Origin: Hymenobacter roseosalivarius DSM 11622
Lineage (GTDB): Bacteria; Bacteroidota; Bacteroidia; Cytophagales; Hymenobacteraceae
Direction of reading: 5' to 3'
NCBI RefSeq assembly: GCF_900176135.1
Contig: NZ_FWWW01000055.1
Span: 99,809-163,808 of the forward strand
Length of the DNA: 64,000 bases
The notes under the pieces were generated by a model that made no database searches, had not been told where the DNA came from, and saw only the letters and a program-made list of their open reading frames with translations. This document shows, piece by piece, positions 1-9,257 of the stretch. A program made the position numbers and the translations under genes. How positions within the stretch are numbered: position 1 is the stretch's first letter; the number at the start of each line of letters is the position of its first letter.

Positions 1-1314
1 GCCCAAACGGCCATCCTTGCTGCCGGCCTGCAAGCGGCCTACCCCGAAACGATAGGCCTTCGTGGCCCCCCCGAATTTAAGCGTATGGCGCTCGTTGGGC
101 TGATATTCCACATCCGTGCGCAAGGCTATATCATGGATTCTGGAAGACAGGTTGAAGCTGAACTGGTCGATCTTGTTGGTCACCGCATAGTCGTAATTCG
201 TGTACGAGGCGGTGGTATTCATAAACAGCTTGGGCGAAAATACGTGGTTCCAGCGTAGCGCGGCCACGGTATTGCCCCAGGTAAAATCAAAGTTGAAGCT
301 GTTGGCGCTGTTAAAGCCAAACACGTCGCGGCCGTAGTAGCCCGTCAGAAAAATCTGATCTTTGGGCCCGAGCCTATAGTTGGCCTTGGCGTTGTAATCG
401 GCGAAATAATAGTTGGGAATGGGGTTAAATTCCGGGTCGTCGGCGTTCAGCTTATTGATCTGACGCGTGAATACATCGAAGTACGTGCGCCGCCCCGACA
501 GGATAAAAGAGCCTTTATCCTTTACAATGGGGCCTTCTACCGTCAGGCGCGAGGAAATAAGGCCGAGGCCCCCGCTTACCCCCAGCTTCTTGGGGTTGCC
601 CTCGCGCAGCTTCACATCAACCACCGACGACAAACGCCCCCCAAACTGGGCCGGGAAGCCGCCTTTGTATAAATCCACGCTTTGCACGGCATCCGGGTTG
701 AACACCGAAAACAGCCCAAACAAGTGCGAAGGATTATACACCACCGCCTCATCGAGCAGGTACAGATTCTGGTCGGAAGATCCGCCGCGCACGAACAGGC
801 CGCTGGTGCCCTCGCCCCCATTTTGTACGCCGGGCTTGAGCTGTAGGGTTTTTAGCAGATCAACTTCCCCGAATAGGGCCGGTAGCAGCTTGGCCTCGCG
901 GGTGGTAAGGCGCTCCACGCTCATTTGGGTGGTTTGCAGCTTCTGCTCCAGGGTGCCTGAGCCTTCCACTATCACCTCGCCCAATTCATTGGCAGCCTCC
1001 GGCAGCACGAAAGAGATACGCTGGGTGCGGTTCACGTTTATCTCCCGGGTTATCGTCTCGTACCCGATAAAGGAAATGACCAGCGCGTAGCGTCCCGCCG
1101 GCAGGGGCAGGGAGTAAAACCCCTTTTCGTCGGCCGTGGCGCCGGTGTTCAGCGCCGGCACGGCCACGGAAGCGCCCGGCAGCACGCCCTGGTCGGTAGC
1201 CCCGCGCACATAGCCGCTCAGCGTAACGGTGGCCTGGGCCAGCGCCAATCGGGGCAACGCGCACAGAATCAGTAAGAAAAATAAGGACTGAACAAAGGGT
1301 ACTACTACACGCAT
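1..1314 (-). CDS. TonB-dependent outer-membrane receptor, N-terminal part (runs off the window)
   Basis: Partial gene. The frame is open from the ATG at 1314 to base 1, giving 438 residues with no stop. The N terminus is a signal peptide (residues 1-26, ending LALAQ). A carboxypeptidase-regulatory-like beta sandwich follows (about 27-110, with GVLPGASVAVP and GFYSLPLPAGRYAL), then a TonB plug domain (about 120-235, with LLKTLQLKPGVQ, FVRGGSSDQNLYLLDEA and YKGGFPAQFGGRLSSVVDV), then the first barrel strands. Such receptors import substrates across the outer membrane using TonB energy. The substrate cannot be told, and the SusD-like partner usual in polysaccharide loci is not visible because the downstream side is cut off. 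Confidence 0.9.
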   Translation of the reverse strand, partial: MRVVVPFVQSLFFLLILCALPRLALAQATVTLSGYVRGATDQGVLPGASVAVPALNTGATADEKGFYSLPLPAGRYALVISFIGYETITREINVNRTQRISFVLPEAANELGEVIVEGSGTLEQKLQTTQMSVERLTTREAKLLPALFGEVDLLKTLQLKPGVQNGGEGTSGLFVRGGSSDQNLYLLDEAVVYNPSHLFGLFSVFNPDAVQSVDLYKGGFPAQFGGRLSSVVDVKLREGNPKKLGVSGGLGLISSRLTVEGPIVKDKGSFILSGRRTYFDVFTRQINKLNADDPEFNPIPNYYFADYNAKANYRLGPKDQIFLTGYYGRDVFGFNSANSFNFDFTWGNTVAALRWNHVFSPKLFMNTTASYTNYDYAVTNKIDQFSFNLSSRIHDIALRTDVEYQPNERHTLKFGGATKAYRFGVGRLQAGSKDGRLG

Positions 1315-1532
1315 AGCTTGACAACGAACAGAATCATAAATGTACTATGCGGGCCGGGGGCATTTAGAACAAAAAGTAGACAGAAACAGCAAAAGCCAAA
1401 TAGCTGGCTCTGCGTACGTTGACAGATAGACTTCACTCAACTGCAATGAACAGCCGCAAAGCAAGCTAGCCCGCTTTACGACGAGATAACAGCCGGGAAG
1501 AAAAAAAGGTGGCTGGGGGCAAAATCCGCAAC

Positions 1533-1841
1533 TTAATGAATCACGGAGCCGATAGCCTGGCTGAGCTGCTGAGCCGGCACCACCCCCGACTGCCGCCACA
1601 CGGGCTGGCCTTTGTGGAAGAGAATAAGTGTGGGAATGCCCTGCACGCGAAACTGTTGCGCCGCCGCCGGGTTTTTATCCACATCCACTTTAATCACCTT
1701 AACCTTGCCCTGGTGCTGGCTGGCTACCTGCTCCAGAATAGGAGCCATCGTTTTGCAGGGGCCGCACCAGTCGGCATAAAAATCGACCAGCACCGGCATT
1801 CCGGGGCTGCTGATGAGTTCGGCGAAAGACTTCTTAGGCAT
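1533..1841 (-). CDS. trxA: thioredoxin
   Basis: Cytoplasmic disulfide reductase of 102 residues, the usual thioredoxin length, with the active site WCGPC and the cis-proline loop GIPTLILF. The reading frame extends upstream to 1889, but the ATG at 1841 (MPKKSFAELI) gives the family-typical N terminus. No thioredoxin reductase is nearby. A lone copy of GCCCCCCAG lies upstream at 1901-1909. Confidence 0.93.
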   Translation of the reverse strand: MPKKSFAELISSPGMPVLVDFYADWCGPCKTMAPILEQVASQHQGKVKVIKVDVDKNPAAAQQFRVQGIPTLILFHKGQPVWRQSGVVPAQQLSQAIGSVIH

Positions 1842-1969
1842 AATCTGAGTTGGAAACGATGCTGGAACTAGTAAAAAAGAAACCGCCAAGCGGGCAAAAA
1901 GCCCCCCAGCTCCAACTTAGTACTACGCAGATGCGACCAGAAAAGGATGTTTTGGTATCACTTACCCAC

Positions 1970-1998
1970 AAAAAAAGCCCGGCGCTGCAATGCCGGGC
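1970..1998 (-). terminator. intrinsic terminator of the 2038-2487 gene
   Basis: Read on the minus strand, GCCCGGCATTGCAGCGCCGGGC forms a G+C-rich hairpin followed by a run of seven T. It lies about 40 bases downstream of the stop at 2038. An outer inverted repeat, ACTTAGTACTA at 1915-1925 and TAGTACTAAGT at 1999-2009, brackets the region. Confidence 0.75.
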
Positions 1999-2037
1999 TA
2001 GTACTAAGTGAGGAAAGGAGAAAGCAAAAAAAGCGAA

Positions 2038-2487
2038 TTATTTGCGGTTATCCACTACCGTCACGTCATTGGCTACCGCAGGGAGCTCAAAACGCCCCCC
2101 AACGACCCGCTTGCCGGACACCCGGCATTCCCAGGCGTATTTGCCTGGCGTGGCGCGCGCGGCCTCTCCTTTCGCGGTCTTGAAGTAGTCGGGCTCCGAA
2201 GGCTCCGATGGAAACAACACGTCTACGCCATTTTTGCCCTTCTCCACTTCCCGCGTCAGCCAGTACTCTCTTCCCGACGTCTGGTCCGTTACCACGAACG
2301 TAGCCGTGTAGGTGCCCAGCTGACTAAATTTATCCATTACACCCAATTTGATGTACGCATCAGTCGAAACCAACCAGGTTTGCGCGTGGGCCTTGGTCGG
2401 CGTCAGCACAACCAACGCCAGAAAGAAACCAGCGACCCGCAGTAAAAGTGCAAAGCGCCGGGGTAAGCGGAGAGTAAGAGTTTGCAT
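2038..2487 (-). CDS. secreted protein of unknown function
   Basis: 149-residue protein. The ATG at 2487 is chosen because it starts a classical signal peptide (basic LRLPRR, then a leucine-rich core ending TKAHAQ at about residue 35). The extended frame to 2592 reads through A+T-rich leader DNA. The mature part has alternating hydrophobic strands (YTATFVVTDQTSGREYWLTREV) and probably folds as a small beta sandwich. I do not recognise the family. It has its own terminator and so is probably monocistronic. Confidence 0.7.
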   Translation of the reverse strand: MQTLTLRLPRRFALLLRVAGFFLALVVLTPTKAHAQTWLVSTDAYIKLGVMDKFSQLGTYTATFVVTDQTSGREYWLTREVEKGKNGVDVLFPSEPSEPDYFKTAKGEAARATPGKYAWECRVSGKRVVGGRFELPAVANDVTVVDNRK

Positions 2488-2769
2488 AGGGAAAGTGGTA
2501 AAAGTGTTGAAAATGACAAAAATTATTTTTAAAATTATTTTTAGGAATTTTTGAATTGTAATCGATTGATAGGTGATTCGATATTGTTGCATCTAACTCA
2601 TTGAAAGCAATATAAGGAGTTAATACAGTTGTAATGCTAGCTACGCTGCCGAAACCAAATATAGAATTAATTGTAGTAGAAGCTTTAAGAAGAAATTTTA
2701 TTTGTTCAACCTATCTGCTACTGAATCTCTCTGCTATCATCGGGCCAACTTCTTATATAATTGCATTTT

Positions 2770-3090
2770 ATGTCCCGCCGCCGCTTCAACAATGTTTCTG
2801 AAAACCCTGCAGGCGACCCGGAGTCGCAGTGTGAACTCTGTGAGCGGCAGGTGCGCTTCGTATCGCGCCACCACCTTATTCCGCGCGAAGAAGGAGGCCG
2901 CCATGGCCCTACCGTGGCTCTCTGCCAACCTTGTCATAGTACTGTTCACCTATTACTCACTAATCGGGAGCTGGCCAAAAAATATGCTTCTGTTGAAGAA
3001 TTGCGACGAGCTGAAGAGCTACAAAAATATTTGCACTGGGTGCGGCGTAGCCGTATAGAGCATATCTCCAACCGTCGCAAGCGGCGCTAA
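2770..3090 (+). CDS. HNH endonuclease-like protein
   Basis: 106-residue protein with two CxxC knuckles (CELC near residue 21, CQPC near 53) and an HHLIP...H core, the signature of the HNH nuclease fold. Stand-alone proteins of this size occur in many genomes and their targets are usually unknown. The ATG at 2770 is preferred over the TTG at 2761. The gene lies between A+T-rich DNA and the DUF6687-like gene, with no restriction or phage genes beside it. The very basic C terminus (SNRRKRR) fits nucleic-acid binding. Confidence 0.7.
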   Translation: MSRRRFNNVSENPAGDPESQCELCERQVRFVSRHHLIPREEGGRHGPTVALCQPCHSTVHLLLTNRELAKKYASVEELRRAEELQKYLHWVRRSRIEHISNRRKRR

Positions 3091-3172
3091 TGTCCACGTC
3101 ATACTTTCGTGGGAAGCGCCAAACTTTGTTCTTGCGCATAGTTCTTCCTTATCCATTTAATAGGTTCTGCTT

Positions 3173-4237
3173 TTGGCGCATCATTTTGTTCCCTTCGCGG
3201 AGGCGAGGCATCAGTCTACGATTCTAGTTGACAGTACTGGTCTGCGGGCAGCATTGGTATTGGCCCATTGGCGCGGGGCCGCCACGCCCGTCGCTCTCCG
3301 CGACGACACCAGCGCCGGCTCGGTGCTACGGGCTTTGCGCGCCCCGCACACGTCCGGTCTTGAGGTGGAAGCAGTCAGCGCCAATCATTTTGATATTGAC
3401 GGCTTTGTGGGCGTGTGGAGCTTGCTCAATCCGGCACCAGCCCGGCGCCACGAGGCCCTGCTGCGCTTGGTAGCTCTCCTCGGTGATTTCCGAGAACTGG
3501 ACTGGACCAACCCACTGGCCGACGATGCGTTGAAGCTGGTCTGCTGGCTTAATGCCAAGGAAAAGGAACTGTTTTACCCACCCTTCGGCGCGCCGGCTCT
3601 GCGACGCAGCGAAGCCGAAGCTTCGGCCGAGAAATTCGCGTGGTTTCTACCCGCCTTCGGTGAAATACTGGAAAACCCGGAGCGGAGTCGTGCTGCCTGG
3701 GAACCGGAATACGCGCGGGTGCGCCACGCCATCGAAATAATGCAAAGTCCTGCCACGCACCTCGTGCGCTATCCCGACCTCGGTCTGCTGGTAGTTCATA
3801 CGCCCAGACCGCTGCCTTATTACGCTTTATTCGGCCCCACCAGTGGCTTCGATATCGTGCTGAGCTGCTACGATGGTCGGCGCTACGAGCTGGAATATAA
3901 GTACACCACCTGGATTGATCTGGAGTCGCGCCCCACGCTGCCGCGCCTGCCGCTGAATGGCCTGGCAGCGCGGTTGACCAGTCTGGAAATGCCCCCCAGC
4001 GCCTGGGTTTTTGACGGTATCACCGATACGGGGCCGCTGCTGCGTCTGGGGAGCGCAACCCTCAGCAAAGCGCAGCGCTACGCCGATCCCGACCAGCGGC
4101 CGATAGAAACGTCTTCTATCGGTGCTGAGATGATGGAAAAGGAAGTCGTGGCTTTTTTTCAGAAGGGCTACGCCGGCATTGCGCCCCGCCGCTACTGGAC
4201 TTGGGCGGAGATGAAGCTAGCTGGTAATACAGATTAG
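3173..4237 (+). CDS. conserved hypothetical protein, DUF6687-like
   Basis: 354-residue cytoplasmic protein with no signal peptide or membrane segment. The start is a TTG (MAHHFVPFAEARHQ); no ATG exists in frame near the beginning. It resembles, from memory, the Bacteroidota family DUF6687, and no reaction is known to me. Residues 40-70 (ALRDDTSAGSVLRAL...) and 75-90 (HFDIDGFVGVW) look like conserved blocks. The C-terminal half is rich in Trp and Tyr. It is convergent with sbcC, with only 6 bases between the two stops. Confidence 0.65.
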   Translation: MAHHFVPFAEARHQSTILVDSTGLRAALVLAHWRGAATPVALRDDTSAGSVLRALRAPHTSGLEVEAVSANHFDIDGFVGVWSLLNPAPARRHEALLRLVALLGDFRELDWTNPLADDALKLVCWLNAKEKELFYPPFGAPALRRSEAEASAEKFAWFLPAFGEILENPERSRAAWEPEYARVRHAIEIMQSPATHLVRYPDLGLLVVHTPRPLPYYALFGPTSGFDIVLSCYDGRRYELEYKYTTWIDLESRPTLPRLPLNGLAARLTSLEMPPSAWVFDGITDTGPLLRLGSATLSKAQRYADPDQRPIETSSIGAEMMEKEVVAFFQKGYAGIAPRRYWTWAEMKLAGNTD

Positions 4238-4243
4238 ACAGCT

Positions 4244-7200
4244 TTAGTCACTCTCCCCAAATCCAACAATCCGCAGGGTACTAATGCCCCCCACGCCCTT
4301 ACGCACGTTTATCTGGGTGCTCACGCGCTCCTTTAGAGCTTCTACGTGGGAGATAATGCCGATCATCTTGCCCGTGCCTTGCAGGATTTCCAGCGCGGTG
4401 AGGGCCACTTCCAGCGCATCGGCATCCAGCGTGCCGAAGCCTTCGTCGATAAACAGCGTTTCGATCTGGGTTTTGTGGCCAGCCAGCTCCGACAGGCCCA
4501 GGGCCAGGGCCAGGCTCACCAGGAAGCTTTCGCCCCCGGACAGGGAGTTCATGGAGCGGGTGCTGTCGGCCTGATAGTGGTCCACGACGAGTAAATCGAG
4601 GTATTCCAGTGGGTTGCGCGTGATGCGGTAGCGGTCGGTGAGGCGGGTGAGGTGGCGGTTGGCCAACTCGGTAAGGCGCGTAAGGGTAAGGCCCTGGGCA
4701 AACTCGCTGAACTTCTTGCCGTCGGCCGAGCCGATCAGCTCCGCTAATTGGCGCCAGCGCCGGGCTTCGCGCTGCTGCTTTTCCAGGGTCGCGGCCAGCT
4801 CGGCGTGGCGCTCCAGACCCTGGTGGTGGTCGTGGAGGCGCTGCCGGCGCTGCCCCAGCTGCTGATGCAGGTCGGCCAAGGTTTTTTCGGCGGCGCGCAG
4901 CTGCTCCCGGATGGTTTCGGCAGATTCCGGGGTGAGGGCGCGGGCCTGCTCTAACTCCAGCTGCTGTTGGGTTTCGGTGAGGGCGCTTTGGGTGGTAAGC
5001 AGGGCGCGCTCGTGCTGGTGGAGCTGCTCGGTGAGGCGGCGGGCGTCGGCGTCGGGGAGGAGGCGGGCGCGCAGCTCCTCGGGGCTGGGGGGCAAATTGG
5101 CTGCTTGCAGGTCGGCCACCAGCGTGGCGTGGCGGTGGTCACGCTCCTGCTGCTCGCGGGCGGCTTCCTGCTCAAATTGGCGCAGTCGCTCGTCGGTGCG
5201 GGCCAGCTGGCTTTCGTGCTCACAAAAGGTCTGGTGGTTCCGCTCGTAGGCCGCGGTGCGCGCTCTCACGGTGGCAGTTAGCTGCTGGCGCGCCTGCGCT
5301 ACATCGGCACCGGTAAAAAACTCCTGGCGCTGCTGACGCTGTTGCCGAATGGCTTCGTAGTGGCGGGTCAGCTCGGCTTTGCGGGTGGTAAGCCAGACCT
5401 GGGTTTCGGTCAGTTCTTTTTGTAGCCCCTCACTTCTGACCTGAGCGGCGATACGCTGGTTGTTCGCTTTTTCCTCCGTTTCTTTTTGTTGTGCAAACTC
5501 CTTGGTAAGCTGCTCCAGCTCCTGCATCAGGACGGGACCGTTGTCGCCGGTAAACGTGAGGTCGAAATTGGTGCACACGCTCGTTATCAGCTCCTTAATC
5601 TTGGGGCGGCGCTCCTTGGCATCGGTCAGCGTGGCGGTTAGCTCGGTCAGCCGGGCCTCCGCCTGCCGCTGCTGCTGAGTGGCCAGCTGCTGCTCGCCAT
5701 AGGCCTGAGTGCGAAGTACAGTGGCCATGTGGCGCTGCTCCTGCAACTCGCGCAGCCGCTGGGCCAGGGCGCGGGCCTGCCGGGGGGCATTCTCTTCTTC
5801 TTCCGTGGAAAGCGGGAGCTGGGGGGCATTTTCCTGGGTAATTTGCCCCCCGGCATTCTCCAGCAGGCCCACGGCGGTCAGCAGCTTTTGCACGCGCCCG
5901 TTCAGAGTGCGCACCTGTTGGCCCAGGGCTTCTTCCCGCTCCTTATCGCACCGTAAGGAGTCGGTGCTGATGGCCAGGGCACCGAGGACAAACGGGTGCT
6001 CCGTGGCGCCACACAGCGGGCACGACTCGCCGGCCGTCAGATAGTGGCGGGATTCCTCATGGCTCAGAATCAACTGCTGGGTCTGGATGAGCAGGCGCAG
6101 ATCGGTCAGGTGCTTTTCCTGCGCCGCGTGCTGGTTCTGCAAGCCAACTGCCAGCTGCTGCAAACGCGTCAGCCACGTATCCCGTTCGGCTTCGGTTTGC
6201 TGCTGGGCTTGGGCTAATTCCGTTGCCTGCTTTTCGGCCTCGGCCTGGTGGGCGGCGGCCTGGGTGCCGAGGTGCTGCGCCTGTTGCAGCGTCCCGGTCT
6301 GCGCTTTGTGCTGAGTAGTCAGCTCCAGCAGCTCGCGGTCCACGTCGGTCAGATCTTGCAAATGACCGGTTAGCTGAGGTTTAATACCAGGCAGCTCCGT
6401 CCGGCGGGCGTGCTGGGTAAGCCAGGCGCTCAGCTCTTTCAGCTGCTCGCCGAGGCGGCTTACTTCGCCCGTCGCCTGCTCGTAGTTGGCTTTCTGGCGC
6501 TTGCACTGCTCGTTGCGCTGCGCGTATTCGAGCTTTTCTTTGTCGAGCTGGGCTTCCTCGGTTTGCAGTACGGCGTCCAGCTTTTCGGCCTCAATTAACC
6601 TGGGATTCTGCGCTTCTTGGGCTGCTATGGCTTCTTCCCGCGCCTGCTGGTCCGCCGCCCGAGCAGCCTGCACCGCGTCTAGCTGCTGCCGCAGGTGCGG
6701 GCGCTGCTCCCGCGCCTGCGTGGCTTCCTGGTGCAGGCGCAGCAAGCGGGTATCCGCCACTTGCAACAGCTCCCAGGGCGTCCGGAAGGGCAAAGCCTCC
6801 TCGTGGGCGGTAAGGCGCTGGCGCTGGGGGGCAATCAGCTCAACCTCAGCGGCGAGGTCAGCTAGGGTGGCTTGGGCACGTTGCTGCCGGGTGGTAAGGT
6901 CAGCAAGCTTAGTGAGCCAGGCTTGCGCTTCCTGCAAGTGTTGCTGCGTGGCCGTGCTGGTTTGCACCTGCTGCTCAATACCGGCCATTTCGGCCGCCAG
7001 CGCCGCTACTTCCTCGCCCGACAGCAGCGTGACGCCCGCCAGACCAGTCCGCAACTCGTCTACCCGCTGGGCTTCTTCCTTAGCTTTCCGAAAAGCAAAA
7101 ACCGAAATGTCCGAGTATTTGCGCGTGTCTGTAATCTTCTCCAGCAGCTGGGCCCGCTCCCCAGCGCTCGACTTCAGAAACCGCGTAAACTCGCCCTGGG

Positions 7201-7678
7201 CCAGCAGCACCGAGCGCAGAAACTGCCGGTACTCCAGGCCGCTCAGCTCCGCTACGCGGGCCGGCACCCTGGATTTGTAGCTCTCAATAATGGGCCAATT
7301 GTCTTCGGGCGCATCGGTAGGGGTGGAGGGCTCCTCGCTCAGCTCCATGCGCGAATCTTGGAGCTTGCCCTCGGCTTTCTTGCGGGCTCGGTACTGTCCC
7401 CACTTCGAGCGGTAGCGCCGCCCGTTCACCTGAAACTCCACTTCCGCCCAACTCTCGCCCGTACCGTGACTCATCACCTGCTCCACGTTGCCCTCGTGGC
7501 GTGGCACTTGCCCGTAAAGAGCTAGCGTAATGGCGTCGAGAATGGTGGTTTTGCCCGCACCTGTGGGGCCAGTAATAGCAAACAGCCCCGCATCGGAAAG
7601 AGGCGAGTGGCTGAAATCTATTTCATGCTGTCCGCGCAGCGAGTTAAGATTGGAAAAACGGACGCGGAGTATTTTCAT
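4244..7678 (-). CDS. sbcC: exonuclease SbcC, Rad50-like ATPase subunit
   Basis: ATPase subunit of the SbcCD nuclease, which cleaves DNA hairpins and processes double-strand ends. The 1144 residues hold an N-terminal Walker A (GPTGAGKTT, 37-45), two long Gln/Glu/Ala-rich coiled coils, a zinc hook CPLC near residue 552, the ABC signature SLSGGES near 1043 and Walker B TLFIDEGFGTLD near 1071. This is the complete Rad50/SbcC plan. The partner sbcD lies just upstream on the same strand with one small gene between them. A nuclease that opens hairpins is notable in a genome that carries many long palindromes. Confidence 0.96.
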   Translation of the reverse strand: MKILRVRFSNLNSLRGQHEIDFSHSPLSDAGLFAITGPTGAGKTTILDAITLALYGQVPRHEGNVEQVMSHGTGESWAEVEFQVNGRRYRSKWGQYRARKKAEGKLQDSRMELSEEPSTPTDAPEDNWPIIESYKSRVPARVAELSGLEYRQFLRSVLLAQGEFTRFLKSSAGERAQLLEKITDTRKYSDISVFAFRKAKEEAQRVDELRTGLAGVTLLSGEEVAALAAEMAGIEQQVQTSTATQQHLQEAQAWLTKLADLTTRQQRAQATLADLAAEVELIAPQRQRLTAHEEALPFRTPWELLQVADTRLLRLHQEATQAREQRPHLRQQLDAVQAARAADQQAREEAIAAQEAQNPRLIEAEKLDAVLQTEEAQLDKEKLEYAQRNEQCKRQKANYEQATGEVSRLGEQLKELSAWLTQHARRTELPGIKPQLTGHLQDLTDVDRELLELTTQHKAQTGTLQQAQHLGTQAAAHQAEAEKQATELAQAQQQTEAERDTWLTRLQQLAVGLQNQHAAQEKHLTDLRLLIQTQQLILSHEESRHYLTAGESCPLCGATEHPFVLGALAISTDSLRCDKEREEALGQQVRTLNGRVQKLLTAVGLLENAGGQITQENAPQLPLSTEEEENAPRQARALAQRLRELQEQRHMATVLRTQAYGEQQLATQQQRQAEARLTELTATLTDAKERRPKIKELITSVCTNFDLTFTGDNGPVLMQELEQLTKEFAQQKETEEKANNQRIAAQVRSEGLQKELTETQVWLTTRKAELTRHYEAIRQQRQQRQEFFTGADVAQARQQLTATVRARTAAYERNHQTFCEHESQLARTDERLRQFEQEAAREQQERDHRHATLVADLQAANLPPSPEELRARLLPDADARRLTEQLHQHERALLTTQSALTETQQQLELEQARALTPESAETIREQLRAAEKTLADLHQQLGQRRQRLHDHHQGLERHAELAATLEKQQREARRWRQLAELIGSADGKKFSEFAQGLTLTRLTELANRHLTRLTDRYRITRNPLEYLDLLVVDHYQADSTRSMNSLSGGESFLVSLALALGLSELAGHKTQIETLFIDEGFGTLDADALEVALTALEILQGTGKMIGIISHVEALKERVSTQINVRKGVGGISTLRIVGFGESD

Positions 7679-7712
7679 GTAAGATAAGTAGGTACTTGTA
7701 AGAATATGATAT

Positions 7713-7907
7713 TTATGTGAATAATGTTATGATAATGAAGCATATAGCTAATAGGAGGAAGAACGCCAGTGCATTATATTCTGCGTCTTCTTTGATAAGT
7801 GTTTTGTAAGGAATCTTTCCTCCGTGAAATAGCCATCTAATAGCTGCACCGGGGTAACTAAATAAAATATCAAAAATGATTTCGAAGAATACTTCTAACA
7901 TAAACAA
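7713..7907 (-). CDS. small membrane protein of unknown function
   Basis: 64-residue protein lying between sbcD (upstream) and sbcC (downstream), co-directional, with gaps of about 40 and 35 bases. It has an N-terminal hydrophobic helix (EVFFEIIFDILFSYPGAAIRWLF), a basic turn (HGGKIPYK), an acidic stretch and a C-terminal membrane helix (ALAFFLLLAICFIIITLF). The composition is A+T-rich compared with its neighbours. It resembles small SYPGA..RW proteins that I recall from Hymenobacter, with no known function. The start could also be the second Met. Confidence 0.6.
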   Translation of the reverse strand: MFMLEVFFEIIFDILFSYPGAAIRWLFHGGKIPYKTLIKEDAEYNALAFFLLLAICFIIITLFT

Positions 7908-7947
7908 CGCTACAAACCAAGTGTAAAAACTAGCCTAAACACTAGGC

Positions 7948-9174
7948 TTACCCCTCCCGCATCAGTTCCAGCAACTCATCAAACGCGCCCAATAGCTCCG
8001 AGCGTGATTCTTCGGGCTCTTCTTCCAAGCGCTTCTCAAACACTTCGCGTTCAGTAAAATCGTGGAGGCTGCGGGTGAGGGGTTCGGGCTCCTCGCCGAG
8101 GGGGCGTAGGGTGAGCAGGCGGAAGTGGCGGCGGGCCAGCACTTCAAGCTGGGTGCGGTCGAGCTGGGTGATGACGGCCAGCAGCTGCTCGGCTACTTCC
8201 AGCTGCGAAAGCTCCGAGCGCACTTCCACGTCGGCCCAGGCGGGGAGTTGGTAGCCCGCGTTGTCATAGGCTGCCAGACGAACGAGCACCTCATCCAGCG
8301 GGCCATGAAAACGCACCAGCCGCCGGGCACCGGGCACGGGCAGGGCTTCGATACAGAGGCTCTGGGGGGCAAATTCCAGTAGCAGTACTTCCTTCGGGTG
8401 GTCAATTTCGGAGAAAGACAAGGGAATAGGCGAGCCGGAATAACGGATATGCTCGCGCCCACCTACGCGCTGAGGTCGGTGCAAATGGCCCAAAGCCACG
8501 TAGTCGAACACGGTGGGGAAATGGTCAGCCGTGACCTGGCCCAGATTGCCGACGTGAATGGTACGCTCCGAATCGGAGGCCATAGCGCCGGCGGCATAGA
8601 GGTGGCCGGTAGCCAGTACGGGCACGCCGGCGGCTTTCAGCTGCCACACCATCTCTACTTCGGCGGCGCGGGCGTAGTGGTCGGCGATGCCCTGGCGGAT
8701 GCGGGCTTCGCGCTCCTCGGCCGCCTCGCCGGGCACCGACAGGCGCACGTCGCGGTCGCGCAGGAAGGGGATAGCGCACACCACCAGACCGGGCTTGCCA
8801 TCGGCGCTGTCTAATACAATTACCTGATCCTCAAAACAGTCGGGTACGCAGCCAACTATGTGCACGCGCAGGTGGCGCAGCAGGCGGGCCGGCGCGTTGA
8901 GCGTGGCCGGGGAGTCATGATTGCCCCCCACCACCACGATGTCGCGGCAGCCGGTGGCCTGCATTTGCAGCAGAAAAGAGTAGTACAGCTCCAGGGCCGC
9001 GTTGGAGGGCGAGCCGGTATCGAAGATGTCGCCGGCTACTACCAGCACCTCTATTTTTTGCGCCTGAATGGTTTCGACCAGCCAGTTTAAAAAATGCCGG
9101 TGCTCTTCGGTGCGCTCGTGGCCGCCGTTGAAGCGTTGACCCAAGTGCCAGTCGGCGGTATGTAGAACGCGCAT
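7948..9174 (-). CDS. sbcD: exonuclease SbcD, Mre11-like nuclease subunit
   Basis: Nuclease subunit of SbcCD. The calcineurin-like phosphoesterase motifs are in order: DWHLG (residues 9-13), GDIFD, GGNHD, then GH and GHLHRPQ near residue 215. This set binds the two Mn ions. It has 408 residues, typical of the family. The ATG at 9174 (MRVLHTADWHLG) fits the family start. The frame upstream to 9237 reads into an inverted repeat and is rejected. The acidic C-terminal tail (EEEPEESRSELL) is unremarkable. Confidence 0.95.
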   Translation of the reverse strand: MRVLHTADWHLGQRFNGGHERTEEHRHFLNWLVETIQAQKIEVLVVAGDIFDTGSPSNAALELYYSFLLQMQATGCRDIVVVGGNHDSPATLNAPARLLRHLRVHIVGCVPDCFEDQVIVLDSADGKPGLVVCAIPFLRDRDVRLSVPGEAAEEREARIRQGIADHYARAAEVEMVWQLKAAGVPVLATGHLYAAGAMASDSERTIHVGNLGQVTADHFPTVFDYVALGHLHRPQRVGGREHIRYSGSPIPLSFSEIDHPKEVLLLEFAPQSLCIEALPVPGARRLVRFHGPLDEVLVRLAAYDNAGYQLPAWADVEVRSELSQLEVAEQLLAVITQLDRTQLEVLARRHFRLLTLRPLGEEPEPLTRSLHDFTEREVFEKRLEEEPEESRSELLGAFDELLELMREG

Positions 9175-9202
9175 AGACTTCAAAGGTAACGCTCTCAGAA
9201 GA

Positions 9203-9254
9203 GGTTCCCGCAGAGGGTCGCGGAGAATGGCCTCCACGAACCTCTGCGGGAACC
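9203..9254. repeat. 52-bp inverted repeat, 'CGCAGAGG' family
   Basis: Perfect 14-base arms GGTTCCCGCAGAGG (9203-9216) and CCTCTGCGGGAACC (9241-9254) around a 24-base spacer containing GTCGCGGAG. It lies between the sbcD start and the stop of the MBL/rhodanese gene. A longer relative occurs at 54732-54826. Confidence 0.85.
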
Positions 9255-9257
9255 CGC

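Noticed and set aside
467..1090. 207-residue plus-strand frame at the left end
   Set aside because: Lies opposite the TonB-dependent receptor frame, which has a signal peptide, plug domain and family motifs.
6486..7280. 264-residue plus-strand frame opposite sbcC
   Set aside because: Very Arg/Cys/Ser-rich shadow of the G+C-rich sbcC coiled-coil region; the minus frame is an evident gene.
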